A stretch of 64,000 nucleotides of DNA from Planktothrix paucivesiculata PCC 9631 (lineage in GTDB: Bacteria > Cyanobacteriota > Cyanobacteriia > Cyanobacteriales > Microcoleaceae), in the NCBI RefSeq assembly GCF_900009265.2, contig NZ_LR734992.1:161694-225693 (forward strand), given 5' to 3'. How positions within the stretch are numbered: the stretch's first letter is position 1; every line of letters begins with the position of its first letter. Made by a program: the position numbers and the translations under genes. Below, one piece after another: positions 1 to 8,044 of the stretch. The notes under the pieces were generated by a model, which saw nothing but the letters and a program-made list of their open reading frames with translations, searched no databases and was not told the DNA's origin.

Positions 1-783
1 GGTTTGGGAAAGTTTTTGCTCTAGGTGTTCAAGTTTTTGCATCAATTCAGCGTTTTTTTGACGTTCGGTGGCTAATGCAGCTTCAAGGTCGTCTGTGGGA
101 GTGCTTTGAGGTTGTGGCGGGATAACAATGGCTTGGGGGTCAAGGTGAGCGCACAGATGTTTGATTTCTTGTTCGGTTTGTTTGATGTTATGGATTAATT
201 GGGCTTCGGCATCCCCTGTGACAGCTTCAGAGAGTTCTTGTTCAAGTTGGACTTTATGCAGGGTGAGGCGAGCTAGACGAAGGGCGGTTTCAGAAGGCTG
301 TTGGGGTATTTTTAGGTCATTCTTGGGAAGTTGAGAAGGTTGGGGGGTGTCTGGGGTTTTTTGAGGCTTGAGTAAAGTTTCAATCGCTTTCAGGGTGAGT
401 TTTTGACCGGAGGTTAGAACAGTTTTAACTAGTTCATCGTTGCCACGGGCAAGAAGGGCGATCGCACTGGTAGCCCAGCCCATCATATTGTCTACAAGTT
501 CGGGCAAACGATCGGCCAGTTCTACGATTTTCAGCCAGTTACGGATTTGCTCTTCGGCATCGGGGAAGTAGTGACTCAGCCATGCTCGAAATTGTTTGGC
601 GGTGAATTGTTCTCGTAGATGGCTGATGCGACGGGCGAGGTCTAGGGCTTGAGTATTGAATTTTCGTAAACACAACCGGATGTTGGAAACGAGGGATTCG
701 GCTTCGTTTTGCAGGGCTTCGGGGATTTCCCCGTAGTGGAATCGAGGTTCAAAGCCCAGAGTAGCAATTGATAGGGTAGTCAT
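1..783 (-). CDS. Partial coiled-coil protein, function unknown
   Basis: An open frame reads leftward from an ATG at 783 for 261 codons and runs off the window without a stop, so only the N-terminus is present. The protein starts MTTLSIATLGFEPRFHYGE. Its first ~150 residues are mixed and helical, followed by a Pro/Gln-rich linker (QKTPDTPQPSQLP) and a Glu/Gln/Leu-rich stretch with heptad character near the cut end (ELMQKLEHLEQKL), which suggests coiled-coil oligomerisation. I do not recognise the family. The gene diverges from the small gene at 1011, with about 230 bp between them. Confidence 0.6.
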   Translation of the reverse strand, partial: MTTLSIATLGFEPRFHYGEIPEALQNEAESLVSNIRLCLRKFNTQALDLARRISHLREQFTAKQFRAWLSHYFPDAEEQIRNWLKIVELADRLPELVDNMMGWATSAIALLARGNDELVKTVLTSGQKLTLKAIETLLKPQKTPDTPQPSQLPKNDLKIPQQPSETALRLARLTLHKVQLEQELSEAVTGDAEAQLIHNIKQTEQEIKHLCAHLDPQAIVIPPQPQSTPTDDLEAALATERQKNAELMQKLEHLEQKLSQT

Positions 784-810
784 GATAAATTAAAGATGAT
801 TTTTTATTTG

Positions 811-848
811 AAAGGGCTCTCCGAGTGTCGGAGGGCTTTTTATTTTTG
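811..848 (+). terminator. Hairpin followed by T-rich tract
   Basis: CTCCGA and TCGGAG form a short stem around a GTG loop, extended by AAAG/CTTT with an internal bulge, then TTTTTATTTTT. It has the shape of a rho-independent terminator on the plus strand. No plus-strand gene lies upstream of it, so it may instead act in the leader of the minus-strand gene at 783. Seen in the sequence; its role is a guess. Confidence 0.3.
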
Positions 849-1010
849 CCTTCCCAGTTACGAAGAAGCTGAAGACGGCTGGTTGTTTTCTGCTTATATT
901 AGCATAATATCACATTTAGAGATATATGTGAATAATGTGATTATTGTGAAACTTGGGAAAAAAGACACACAGAGTTACACTGAATAGCTGGAGATTGTCT
1001 AAACAATGCT

Positions 1011-1352
1011 GTGGCAGCACAAAAAAAACGAATTACGGTTGAAGTTGATGATATCTATGAGCTAATAGAACAGATGGCTGATGAAGGCCGTCGTTCTAAA
1101 GGTGCCCAAATTAGGCTCTTGGTTGATGAAGCCTTAGTAACTAGGGGATTAATTGAGACGCGCCCTGGAGTTAAACCGTATCAAAGCGATAGTGAAGTTG
1201 ATGAGGTTCGTCTTCAACCGATTACTCTACTGATCAATAAACTGATTGAGGAAGAAATGCCTACTGATAGTGAAATTATCACTTGTGCAAATTTATTAAA
1301 AATTGATTCTAAAAAAATTACGGTTTTGTGTAATTTAGTTGTTAATAAATAA
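1011..1352 (+). CDS. Small ribbon-helix-helix-like DNA-binding protein
   Basis: The 113-aa frame begins with GTG at 1011, with a GGAG-type ribosome binding site about 20 bases upstream; no in-frame ATG fits better. The N-terminus (KKRITVEVDDIYELIEQM, then SKGAQIRLLVDEAL) looks like a beta strand followed by two helices, as in small Arc/MetJ-type regulators. The C-terminal half is helical and unrecognised. Such proteins are common on cyanobacterial plasmids and next to mobile DNA, but I see no partner toxin gene. Family assignment is by pattern only. Confidence 0.55.
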   Translation: MAAQKKRITVEVDDIYELIEQMADEGRRSKGAQIRLLVDEALVTRGLIETRPGVKPYQSDSEVDEVRLQPITLLINKLIEEEMPTDSEIITCANLLKIDSKKITVLCNLVVNK

Positions 1353-1427
1353 GGGGTTACAAGATTAATTATTTATAAAAAATTATGTGTAAATTATTGA
1401 TTTATGAATCTCCAGTTTTTACATTCT

Positions 1428-1946
1428 CTATATAGTAATTTTTTGAAAGAAACCCTTTTCAACTAACCTCTCAAATTGTTTTTGCATCGCTTTTGCAGCC
1501 ACTCGATCAACGAGAAGAACTCCTGCTTCAATATTGCGTTCGTGTGCCGCTTCTGTAAAATTAGCAGAAGTAATAAACAAACGTTCTTCATCCACAACAA
1601 CACACTTGGCATGGAGACAGGCTCTCGATTCACGGGTTGGAAAAACCGATCGCGGATCATAAAAAACCTCTGGCAACCGTAGCCCCGGCCAAATATTATT
1701 CCGAAACTCCTGAGCAAATTCCTTCAGTAAATCTGTGTCAGAAATACGACTTTTATAAGGTCGTTGTACATTCAAAAATAGTTTGACCTGCAAATGAGGG
1801 TGGGCATCCATTCGCTCGGCGAGAATTTGAAATAATTTCTGTGCTTTTTTACCTCGATCAATGGCATAGCTGGCAATCAAGATGCTATATTGAGCAGTGG
1901 CGAATAATTCGCGCACGACAATAAGTAGGTGGGCATAAATAAACAC
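1428..1946 (-). CDS. drmC: DrmC-like phospholipase D family protein, 5'-truncated
   Basis: A 172-aa product with one HKD motif (HAKCVVVDEERLFITSANFT at about residues 113-132, then ERNIEAGVLL), as in PLD-family nucleases and phospholipases. The segment with EVFYDPRS upstream of the HKD motif and ANFTEAAHERNIE after it matches what I know of DISARM DrmC. DrmC proteins are normally longer at the N-terminus; here the first residues (MFIYAHLL) are translated from the terminal repeat of a 91-bp IS630-type element at 1924-2014, starting at GTG 1946. Beyond the element the frame meets stops. The gene lies 6 kb from, and opposite to, the DISARM-like operon at 8045. It is probably a decayed drmC. Confidence 0.6.
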   Translation of the reverse strand: MFIYAHLLIVVRELFATAQYSILIASYAIDRGKKAQKLFQILAERMDAHPHLQVKLFLNVQRPYKSRISDTDLLKEFAQEFRNNIWPGLRLPEVFYDPRSVFPTRESRACLHAKCVVVDEERLFITSANFTEAAHERNIEAGVLLVDRVAAKAMQKQFERLVEKGFFQKITI

Positions 1947-2014
1947 AAGATGTGATCTAGGTCTAGCAAGCTTTTGAGCTGCGTCTATTTTACGTTTAAT
2001 TTAGCCTCCCTACT
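1924..2014. mobile_element. IS630-type miniature element (MITE), 91 bp
   Basis: It begins AGTAGGTGGGCATAAATA and ends with the imperfect inverted copy ending GCCTCCCTACT. It is flanked by TA dinucleotides at 1922-1923 and 2015-2016, the target duplication typical of IS630/Tc1 elements. The terminus is nearly identical to the ends of the full IS630 element at 22463-23644 (AGTAGGTGGTCATAAATA), which could mobilise it. The insertion interrupts the 5' part of the drmC-like gene and supplies its present start codon. Confidence 0.7.
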
Positions 2015-2293
2015 TAGCCATTGTTTATCAGTCTTATGGTTTGGCAGCGGTAAGACAGTGGACTGGGAAAGGCTTTCAAACATCGACTACAGCTTAAAAC
2101 CGGATGAGCAACGATTTTAATAGGGTTTCCAGTTAACCTTCAGCAATACACCACACTTAGATAAGTAAACACCGTGATTTTACCGTCAATGTCTGCCAGG
2201 TCGATGTAGTGATCGCTCACCTGACGCAAAGCATGACTGATTATGGGAAAATGGAATCTAATAGCTCACTGTGGGATTAGGGAGAGCAGAACA

Positions 2294-3913
2294 ATGACTA
2301 AGAGCGCTCCGAAGCGAGTTGATAAGACACAACGAGTTGATAAGACACAAGAGGAGATTCTGCTAAAGAATCACGAGCAGGTTGGCAGAGGACTGATTTT
2401 TCTTGCCCAAGGACTCCAGCCCTTTGTCGAGAGTCAGATGGAAAAGTTTCATGGCGATGACTGGGAAGAGGTTGCTAAGGAATGTCTGGCGGATAAAGAT
2501 TTTCACATTGAGAGCGATCGCATCAACCTGGAGGATTCCCAAGCGCTGATTCAGGTAATTATCAACCAACGGCAAGAGGCGTTTGAGCAGCCAGCCCTGA
2601 GTGGTGACGATATCAGCTTAGTGTTTGAGTTAGCAAAGGTTCGCCGGAAGTGGGCGCATCCAAAACTGAGAAGCTGGAAAGATCTGAAAATATTTGATGC
2701 TAACTATACTTACCGAGCGCTGGACAGTATTCGCTTGCTGCTTACTGCTATCTCTACTGAGGAGGCGGCAAAAAAGGTGGAAGCGCTGATTCAGGAAGTG
2801 GTACCGTTACTGCAAGGGAAGAGTCAGGCTGAAGACAAGGAACAGCAGAAGCTTATTGAGGAGAAGATTGAGGGGTTTGTCGGGCGTGAATTTGTGTTTG
2901 AGGCAATAGAGAAGTTTCTGACCAGCCAGCCCAACGGCTACTTTATCATTGAAGGCGAACCCGGTATCGGCAAAAGTGCAATTCTCGCCAAGTACGTTCA
3001 GCAGACTGGGTGTGTGGCTCATTTCAATGTTCGTTACCAAGGCATCACCAGCGTTGAACGATTCCTCAAGAATGTCTGCACCCAACTGATCTCCCGCTAC
3101 AATTTGCCCTACTCCTCGCTACCATCCGACGCCACGCGAGACGGTCAATTTTTCGCTCAACTGCTGGGTGAAGTTAGTGCCAAACTTAAAACAGGCGATC
3201 GGTTGGTAATTGCAATTGACGCACTGGATGAGGTAGAATGGACTGACCACACTGGTGCAAATCTCCTCTACCTGCCTACTAGGTTGGACAAGGGTGTCTA
3301 CTTCGTGATGACGCAGCGACCTGGCACTCTACCCTTAACTGTTAACACGCCACCGCATCGATTCGACTTGATGCAACATCAAGAGCAAAGTTTACAAGAC
3401 ATCCAGACTTACATTCGAGGCGAGGTCAATAAATCATCTCGGCTTACGGCGTGGATTGATGAGAAAGGGCTGACGCTAGAGGAGTTTATCACCCAGCTTG
3501 CTAACAAGAGCGAGAACAATTTCATGTATCTCAAATATGTACTGCCGGATATCAAGAACGGCAAGTACAAAGATCTTAGTATTGAGAGTTTGCCCCAAGG
3601 GTTGCAGGCTTACTATGAAGACCACTGGCGGCACATGGGGATGATGACTGAACCCCTGCCAATGCACAAGGTTGCGATCGTGTATTTCCTAGCTGAACTC
3701 CGCGAACCAGTGTCACGCCGGATGCTTGCTGAGTTATCTGGTGAGAAGGCTGTGACGGTGCAGCAGGTACTTAACGAGTGGAAGCAGTTTTTGCGCGAAG
3801 TGCAGGTTGATGGCGAAAGTCGCTATAGCGTTTATCACCAAAGCTTCTGTGATTTTCTATATTGCAAAGATATTGTTCAGGCATACGGCGATGACTTTTC
3901 TGAAGAAAATTAA
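2294..3913 (+). CDS. Swt1-type HEPN plus NACHT-like STAND ATPase
   Basis: A product of 539 aa starting at ATG 2294, chosen because AGGGAGA lies just upstream. Residues ~20-160 resemble the Swt1-type HEPN domain and contain an Rx4H motif (VRRKWAH, near residue 118), the usual catalytic signature of HEPN RNases. A P-loop follows (EGEPGIGKSA, ~residue 220) with Walker B LVIAIDALDE (~305), typical of NACHT/AP-ATPase STAND proteins. The frame ends shortly after YHQSFCDFLY, where homologues usually continue into a helical region and WD40 repeats. That continuation is encoded in the +1 frame from 3891. Likely role: sensing of infection or stress, with RNA cleavage as output. Confidence 0.75.
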   Translation: MTKSAPKRVDKTQRVDKTQEEILLKNHEQVGRGLIFLAQGLQPFVESQMEKFHGDDWEEVAKECLADKDFHIESDRINLEDSQALIQVIINQRQEAFEQPALSGDDISLVFELAKVRRKWAHPKLRSWKDLKIFDANYTYRALDSIRLLLTAISTEEAAKKVEALIQEVVPLLQGKSQAEDKEQQKLIEEKIEGFVGREFVFEAIEKFLTSQPNGYFIIEGEPGIGKSAILAKYVQQTGCVAHFNVRYQGITSVERFLKNVCTQLISRYNLPYSSLPSDATRDGQFFAQLLGEVSAKLKTGDRLVIAIDALDEVEWTDHTGANLLYLPTRLDKGVYFVMTQRPGTLPLTVNTPPHRFDLMQHQEQSLQDIQTYIRGEVNKSSRLTAWIDEKGLTLEEFITQLANKSENNFMYLKYVLPDIKNGKYKDLSIESLPQGLQAYYEDHWRHMGMMTEPLPMHKVAIVYFLAELREPVSRRMLAELSGEKAVTVQQVLNEWKQFLREVQVDGESRYSVYHQSFCDFLYCKDIVQAYGDDFSEEN

Positions 3914-6149
3914 AGCTCGAATTGTTGATAAGTTTAGCGGGGGTGTGGAAACCAAAGAGATCGGGAAACAGTTAGATAGCCTGGTGCCTGAAGATAGAGA
4001 CTATGCCTTGAAGCACTTACCGTATCACATGGTTGAGGCTGGTCGTTTCGAGCAATTGCACCAATGGCTGACTGATTTTGATTTTATCGAGACTAAGGTT
4101 TTTGCTTTGGGGGTACAGGCGCTTATTGAAGATTATGATTTGGCTTTCAATGCTGATGTCTTGCTCAATGGGGAGAAAACGGACACTCTGAGATTGATTC
4201 AAGGGGCACTTCGGTTGTCAGCACACATTCTAAATCAGGACAAAACACAACTCGCAGGACAATTGTTGGGGCGTTTGCTGCCTTTTGAAGTGCCAGAAAT
4301 TCAGGCAATTCTAGAACAGGCAAATCAGTTGAAGGGTGTACCTTGGCTTAGCCCATTAACTTCTAGCCTGATATTACCTGGAGGCGCTTTGCTGCGTACT
4401 CTCAGAGGTCATTTTGGCTGGGTATGGGCAGTCGCCATCACTCCTAATGGCAAACAGGTAGTTTCCGCTTCTAGTGATAGCACCCTCAAAGTCTGGGATT
4501 TGGAGACTGGTAGGGATCTGAGAACTCTCACAGGACACACCAAAACAGTACGGGCAGTTGCCATCACTCCCAATGGAAAACAGGCAGTTTCAGCTTCAGA
4601 AGATTACACCCTTAAAGTTTGGGATTTAGAGACTGGTAATGAGCTAAGAACTCTCATAGGACACACCAAAACAGTACGGGCAGTTGCCATCACCCCTAAT
4701 GGAAGAAAGGCAGTTTCAGCTTCAGAAGATTACACCCTGAAAGTTTGGGATTTGCAGTCGGGGGTGGAACTGAAAACGCTATCGGGACACATTTGGTCGG
4801 TAAAAGCGGTTGCTGTTACTCCTGATGGACAACAAGTAGTTTCTGCTTCAAAGGATCATACTCTCAAAGTCTGGGATTTGCGGTCGGGGTCGGAAGTGAA
4901 GAGTTTGTCAGGGCATAGTTGGTCGGTAAATTCCATCGCCATTACTCCCGATGGTCAACAGATAGTTTCTGCTTCATGGGATTGCACTCTTAAACTCTGG
5001 GATTTGCACTCAGGAAAAGAGCTGCGTACTCTCACAGGTCATACCAAATCAGTTCAGGCAGTAGCCATCACTCCCAACAGTCAACAGGCAGTTTCAGCTT
5101 CAGAGGATTACACTCTTAAACTCTGGGATTTACAGTCTGGAGAAGTGATCAATACTTTTACTGGACATAGTAACTTTGTCCATGCCGTTGCTCTTACTCC
5201 CAACGGTCAACAGGTAGTTTCAGCTTCACAGGATAATACTCTTAAACTCTGGGGATTATATTCTGAAGAAGCACTCAATAATTTCACTGGACACACTAAA
5301 TGGGTACGAGCTGTTGCTATCACCCCTAATGGTCAACATGCAGTTTCAGCTTCAAAGGATAAGAAGCTCAAAGTCTGGAATTTACAGACCGGAAAACTAC
5401 AGCGGATTCTCAAGGGACATACTCACTGGGTACAGGCAGTCGCCATCAGTAATAATGGAAAATACACAATTTCAGCTTCAAAGGATAATACTCTTAAACT
5501 CTGGGATTTACGCACTGGAAAACAACTGCGGACTTTCAAAGGTCATACTGACTGGGTAATGGCAGTTGCTGTTACTCTCGATGGGCAACAGGTAGTCTCA
5601 GCATCACAGGATAAAACTCTCAAAGTCTGGGATTTACAAACAGGAAAGCAAGGGCGGACTCTCATAGGGCATCTTAGCCCAGTACGAGCTGTGGCTATAA
5701 CTCCTAATGGTCAACAGGCAGTTTCAGCATCACAGGATAAAACTCTCAAAGTTTGGAATTTACAAACAGGAGAACAACTGCTGACTTTTAATGGGCATAC
5801 TAACTCGGTATTGACCGTCGCTATAACTCCTGATGGTCAACACGTCGTGTCAGGTTCAGATGATAAAACTCTCAGAGTTTGGGATTTGACTACAGGCAAA
5901 CAATTACGGACTCTCAGTGGACATACCAATGCGGTACTCGCTGTGGCTATAACTTCCGATGGTCAACGTGTAGTTTCAGCTTCCACTGACCACACTATCA
6001 AAGTCTGGGATTTGAAAAGTGGTAAGGTAATTGCTAGTTTATGCTGCGATGGTCCATTACTAGCCTGTGCCGTTGCGCCGGATGGGGTGACAATCGTTGC
6101 TGGTGAGCGCTCAGGGCGAGTTCATTTTCTGCGGTTGGAAGGTGTGTAG
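3891..6149 (+). CDS. WD40-repeat sensor half of the STAND protein
   Basis: The product is about 752 aa if it starts at ATG 3891, which overlaps the end of the upstream gene by 23 bases. Residues 1-165 are helical (LKHLPYHMVEAGRFEQLHQW), matching the linker between NACHT and WD40 in APAF1-like proteins. Thirteen clear repeats follow, of the type GH-x(23)-SAS-x-D-x-TLKVWDL, plus a degenerate last one, enough for two seven-bladed propellers. With the upstream gene it makes a complete HEPN-NACHT-WD40 architecture. Either the two are made separately by coupled reinitiation, or one gene has been frameshifted near 3890-3913. The repeats are very alike at DNA level, so copy number may vary. Confidence 0.75.
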   Translation: MTFLKKIKARIVDKFSGGVETKEIGKQLDSLVPEDRDYALKHLPYHMVEAGRFEQLHQWLTDFDFIETKVFALGVQALIEDYDLAFNADVLLNGEKTDTLRLIQGALRLSAHILNQDKTQLAGQLLGRLLPFEVPEIQAILEQANQLKGVPWLSPLTSSLILPGGALLRTLRGHFGWVWAVAITPNGKQVVSASSDSTLKVWDLETGRDLRTLTGHTKTVRAVAITPNGKQAVSASEDYTLKVWDLETGNELRTLIGHTKTVRAVAITPNGRKAVSASEDYTLKVWDLQSGVELKTLSGHIWSVKAVAVTPDGQQVVSASKDHTLKVWDLRSGSEVKSLSGHSWSVNSIAITPDGQQIVSASWDCTLKLWDLHSGKELRTLTGHTKSVQAVAITPNSQQAVSASEDYTLKLWDLQSGEVINTFTGHSNFVHAVALTPNGQQVVSASQDNTLKLWGLYSEEALNNFTGHTKWVRAVAITPNGQHAVSASKDKKLKVWNLQTGKLQRILKGHTHWVQAVAISNNGKYTISASKDNTLKLWDLRTGKQLRTFKGHTDWVMAVAVTLDGQQVVSASQDKTLKVWDLQTGKQGRTLIGHLSPVRAVAITPNGQQAVSASQDKTLKVWNLQTGEQLLTFNGHTNSVLTVAITPDGQHVVSGSDDKTLRVWDLTTGKQLRTLSGHTNAVLAVAITSDGQRVVSASTDHTIKVWDLKSGKVIASLCCDGPLLACAVAPDGVTIVAGERSGRVHFLRLEGV

Positions 6150-6178
6150 TAGGTGGGGAGGCAATAAGCACCTACTAC
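6146..6178 (+). terminator. 10-bp stem hairpin at the 3' end of the WD40 gene
   Basis: GTAGTAGGTG at 6146-6155 pairs perfectly with CACCTACTAC at 6169-6178, with a 13-base loop. It overlaps the TAG stop. No T-run follows, so it may be an mRNA-stabilising structure rather than a terminator. The stem resembles the AGTAGGTGG ends of the IS630 elements, but the TA flanks are missing. Confidence 0.35.
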
Positions 6179-6268
6179 TCATACAAAAACGCGAGCACGC
6201 TGACAACGAGAGAGAATGTGATGCCTGAAGCAGCGATCCGAGCTTTTTACCTTGGTAGTGACATTAAT

Positions 6269-6688
6269 AACCCACATTCCGCAGATATTTAAGTCAATTG
6301 AATTTCCAAATAAATTGAAATATAAAATAGCCCAAATGATTGCCATGTAATGATTTAGGCTATTTTTAATTTAAAATAATAATTGGAGTAGCTGAACCAA
6401 TAAAAAGACGAAAAACCCCAAGAAGCAATAGAAATCGTAAATTTAGACCATTTAGGAATAGTAGCAGGCGTAATAGATGAGATGGAATTAGTAGAAGAAG
6501 TGAATAAAAAAGTGGGATTAAGGACAAAAGAAGCTGTAAGCCCAGGACAGGTAATGAAAGCGATGATTTTGAATGGATTATGGTTTTTGAGCGCGTCGCT
6601 GTACTTATTCGAGAATTTTTTCATCGGGAAGGCAACAGAGCATTTAATAGAAGAAGGAGTAATCCCTCTCTGTTACACCTAGGACTGC
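6269..6688 (+). mobile_element. IS1634-family remnant (left end plus start of transposase)
   Basis: It starts with AACCCACATTCCGCAGAT, then a near-palindrome (AGCCCAAATGATTGCC...), then the beginning of an IS1634-type transposase. The first ~100 bp are repeated at 34420-34518, where the same terminal sequence bounds a MITE. The rest of the element is missing because the IS5-family element at about 6689 truncates it. Confidence 0.7.
6404..6682 (+). pseudogene. IS1634-family transposase N-terminal fragment (DUF4277)
   Basis: An open stretch after a TAA at 6401 encodes DEKPQEAIEIVNLDHLGIVA and continues through DEMELVEEVNKKVG to HLIEEGVIP. This is the conserved DUF4277 start of IS1634-type transposases of cyanobacteria. 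Only about 90 residues remain of a protein normally over 500 aa, and the usual start codon region is altered. Not functional on its own. Confidence 0.75.
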
Positions 6689-6730
6689 TAATAGACATCT
6701 CCAAAATAGAAATGGGGAGGGATACTTGAT

Positions 6731-6749
6731 GGTAAAATTAAATTTTACC
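6731..6749. promoter_or_regulatory. Perfect palindrome upstream of IS5-type transposase
   Basis: GGTAAAATTAAATTTTACC is perfectly self-complementary around its central base. It sits 10 bases before the transposase start, just ahead of the AAGGAGAG ribosome binding site. It could be a regulator site, or a structure that hides the start from read-through transcripts. The role is inferred from position only. Confidence 0.45.
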
Positions 6750-6759
6750 CCAAGGAGAG

Positions 6760-7680
6760 ATGAGTAAATTAAGAGACTATCTGGACAAGAATCCCCAGCA
6801 AGCAAAAAGGCTATTAGGGATGGAATACGAACAGCTAATAAAACTTATTCAAGCCGCGGAGTTATTAGAGCAAGAAAGACGGCAGGAACAGGAAAAAGCT
6901 AAGATCAGGTTGATTAAAGCAGGCGGGGGTCGTCACCAGAAATTGTCTGTGGAGGAACAAATCTTACTAACTCTAATTTATCTGCATCAGATGCCGACAT
7001 TTCAAATGTTAGGGTTACAGTTTGAAGTGAGTGAATCAACAGCGAATGATATTTTCCATAACAAGATAAAAATCTTGAGAGAATTACTGCCAGCCAGTTT
7101 AGTTGAGCAAATAAAAAAAAACGAGAGTGATTGGGAGTGGGTAGAAAAAATTCTGCTGGAATTTGAGTTAGTAGTAGATAGCTATGAACAGCCCATGCAA
7201 AGACCAACAGACAATGAAGAGCAAAAAAAATATTACTCAGGAAAGAAAAAAACACATACCTTTAAAAATCAAGTCATTGTCATGCCAAACGGGAAAGAAA
7301 TAGTGGATGTAGCTGTGGGTTATACCGGAGCAACAAGCGATCTAAAATTGTGGAGAGAAAGAAGGGAGGAATTGGGGAATAATCAAAAATACAGAGGGGA
7401 TAAAGCTTATGTAGGGGAAACAGCAATTAATACACCATATAAGAAACCGGGGAATCAAGAAATATCGCTTGAACATCGAGAAGAAAATCGGTTAAAAGCC
7501 AAACAAAGGATTGTAGTCGAACATTTAATAAGACTGATAAAAATTTATCGAGTTGCTTCCGAAAGATTTCGGTTAAAGAGCCAAAATTATGAAGCAGTAA
7601 TCTTGACAGTATGTGGACTAATAAGATGGCGAATAGGAGCGATTGTATTATCATCTAAGAATTGCCCAGAATACTTTTGA
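6760..7680 (+). CDS. IS5-family DDE transposase (DDE_Tnp_4 type)
   Basis: 306 aa from ATG 6760, with AAGGAGAG upstream. An N-terminal helical/HTH region contains GGRHQKLSVEEQILLTLIYL and is followed by a DDE core: D in LVVDSYEQPMQRP, D in YRGDKAYVGE, and E in VVEHLIRLIK. The R-rich segment after the last E is typical of IS5-related transposases. The length is normal and the frame intact, so it may be active. It acts on the ends at about 6689 and 7837. Confidence 0.85.
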   Translation: MSKLRDYLDKNPQQAKRLLGMEYEQLIKLIQAAELLEQERRQEQEKAKIRLIKAGGGRHQKLSVEEQILLTLIYLHQMPTFQMLGLQFEVSESTANDIFHNKIKILRELLPASLVEQIKKNESDWEWVEKILLEFELVVDSYEQPMQRPTDNEEQKKYYSGKKKTHTFKNQVIVMPNGKEIVDVAVGYTGATSDLKLWRERREELGNNQKYRGDKAYVGETAINTPYKKPGNQEISLEHREENRLKAKQRIVVEHLIRLIKIYRVASERFRLKSQNYEAVILTVCGLIRWRIGAIVLSSKNCPEYF

Positions 7681-7837
7681 AAAATGATTGAATATCAGAA
7701 ATAAAATTCATTAATTATTATTAATGTAACTGAAAAAGCCTATGAATCCGTTACTTTGGGAGAACCCGGCACAGGAGTGCTAGAGGTTCAAAAAGTAGCG
7801 ATAGAGAGCATTTGGGGATTTTCGGAGATGTCTAATG

Positions 7838-8044
7838 GATACTTTCCCTTCTTTAATCACACCTTTTTCTGTTCCCAGTTTTGGGGCTGCCTAGTTTTTA
7901 TTTTCCCTGTAGTTATAAAAGAGGGTTATAAGTGCTGAGTAATTATACCAGAAACTGAATTCCTAAACTAAAAATTTAGGGAAGGATTAGCGATCGGCTA
8001 GCTGTTTCAGGGTAATCTAAATTATAAAAGTAAAACAACGAGCA
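7838..8044 (+). promoter_or_regulatory. Leader and probable promoter of the DISARM-like operon
   Basis: About 200 bp lie between the IS5 right end and the first operon gene. CCTAAA (7962-7967) and TTTAGG (7975-7980) make a small hairpin. An AT-rich TAAATTATAAAA block near 8017-8028 could hold a -10 element. No long gene is convincing here; a 60-codon frame over the IS end is not supported by a start signal or by similarity that I recognise. Confidence 0.3.

Larger units (their letters stand above)
6689..7837 (+). mobile_element. IS5-family insertion sequence
   Basis: The left end (ATAGACATCTCCAAAATA, ~6689) and the inverted right end (ATTAGACATCTCCGAAAAT, ending ~7837) form imperfect terminal inverted repeats around a single transposase gene. 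About 1.15 kb, a normal size for this group. It inserted into or next to the IS1634 remnant. Exact end bases and target duplication are uncertain by a few bases. Confidence 0.75.

Noticed and set aside
796..987. 63-codon frame after the first gene
   Set aside because: It reads through the hairpin at 811-848, has no ribosome binding site and shows no family pattern.
3807..3890. Long N-terminal extension of the WD40 gene starting at 3807
   Set aside because: The extra residues are an out-of-frame reading of the conserved end of the HEPN-NACHT gene. ATG 3891 is more plausible.
7756..7938. 60-codon frame over the IS5-type right end
   Set aside because: It spans the inverted repeat of the IS and part of the drmD leader, so it is most likely chance.
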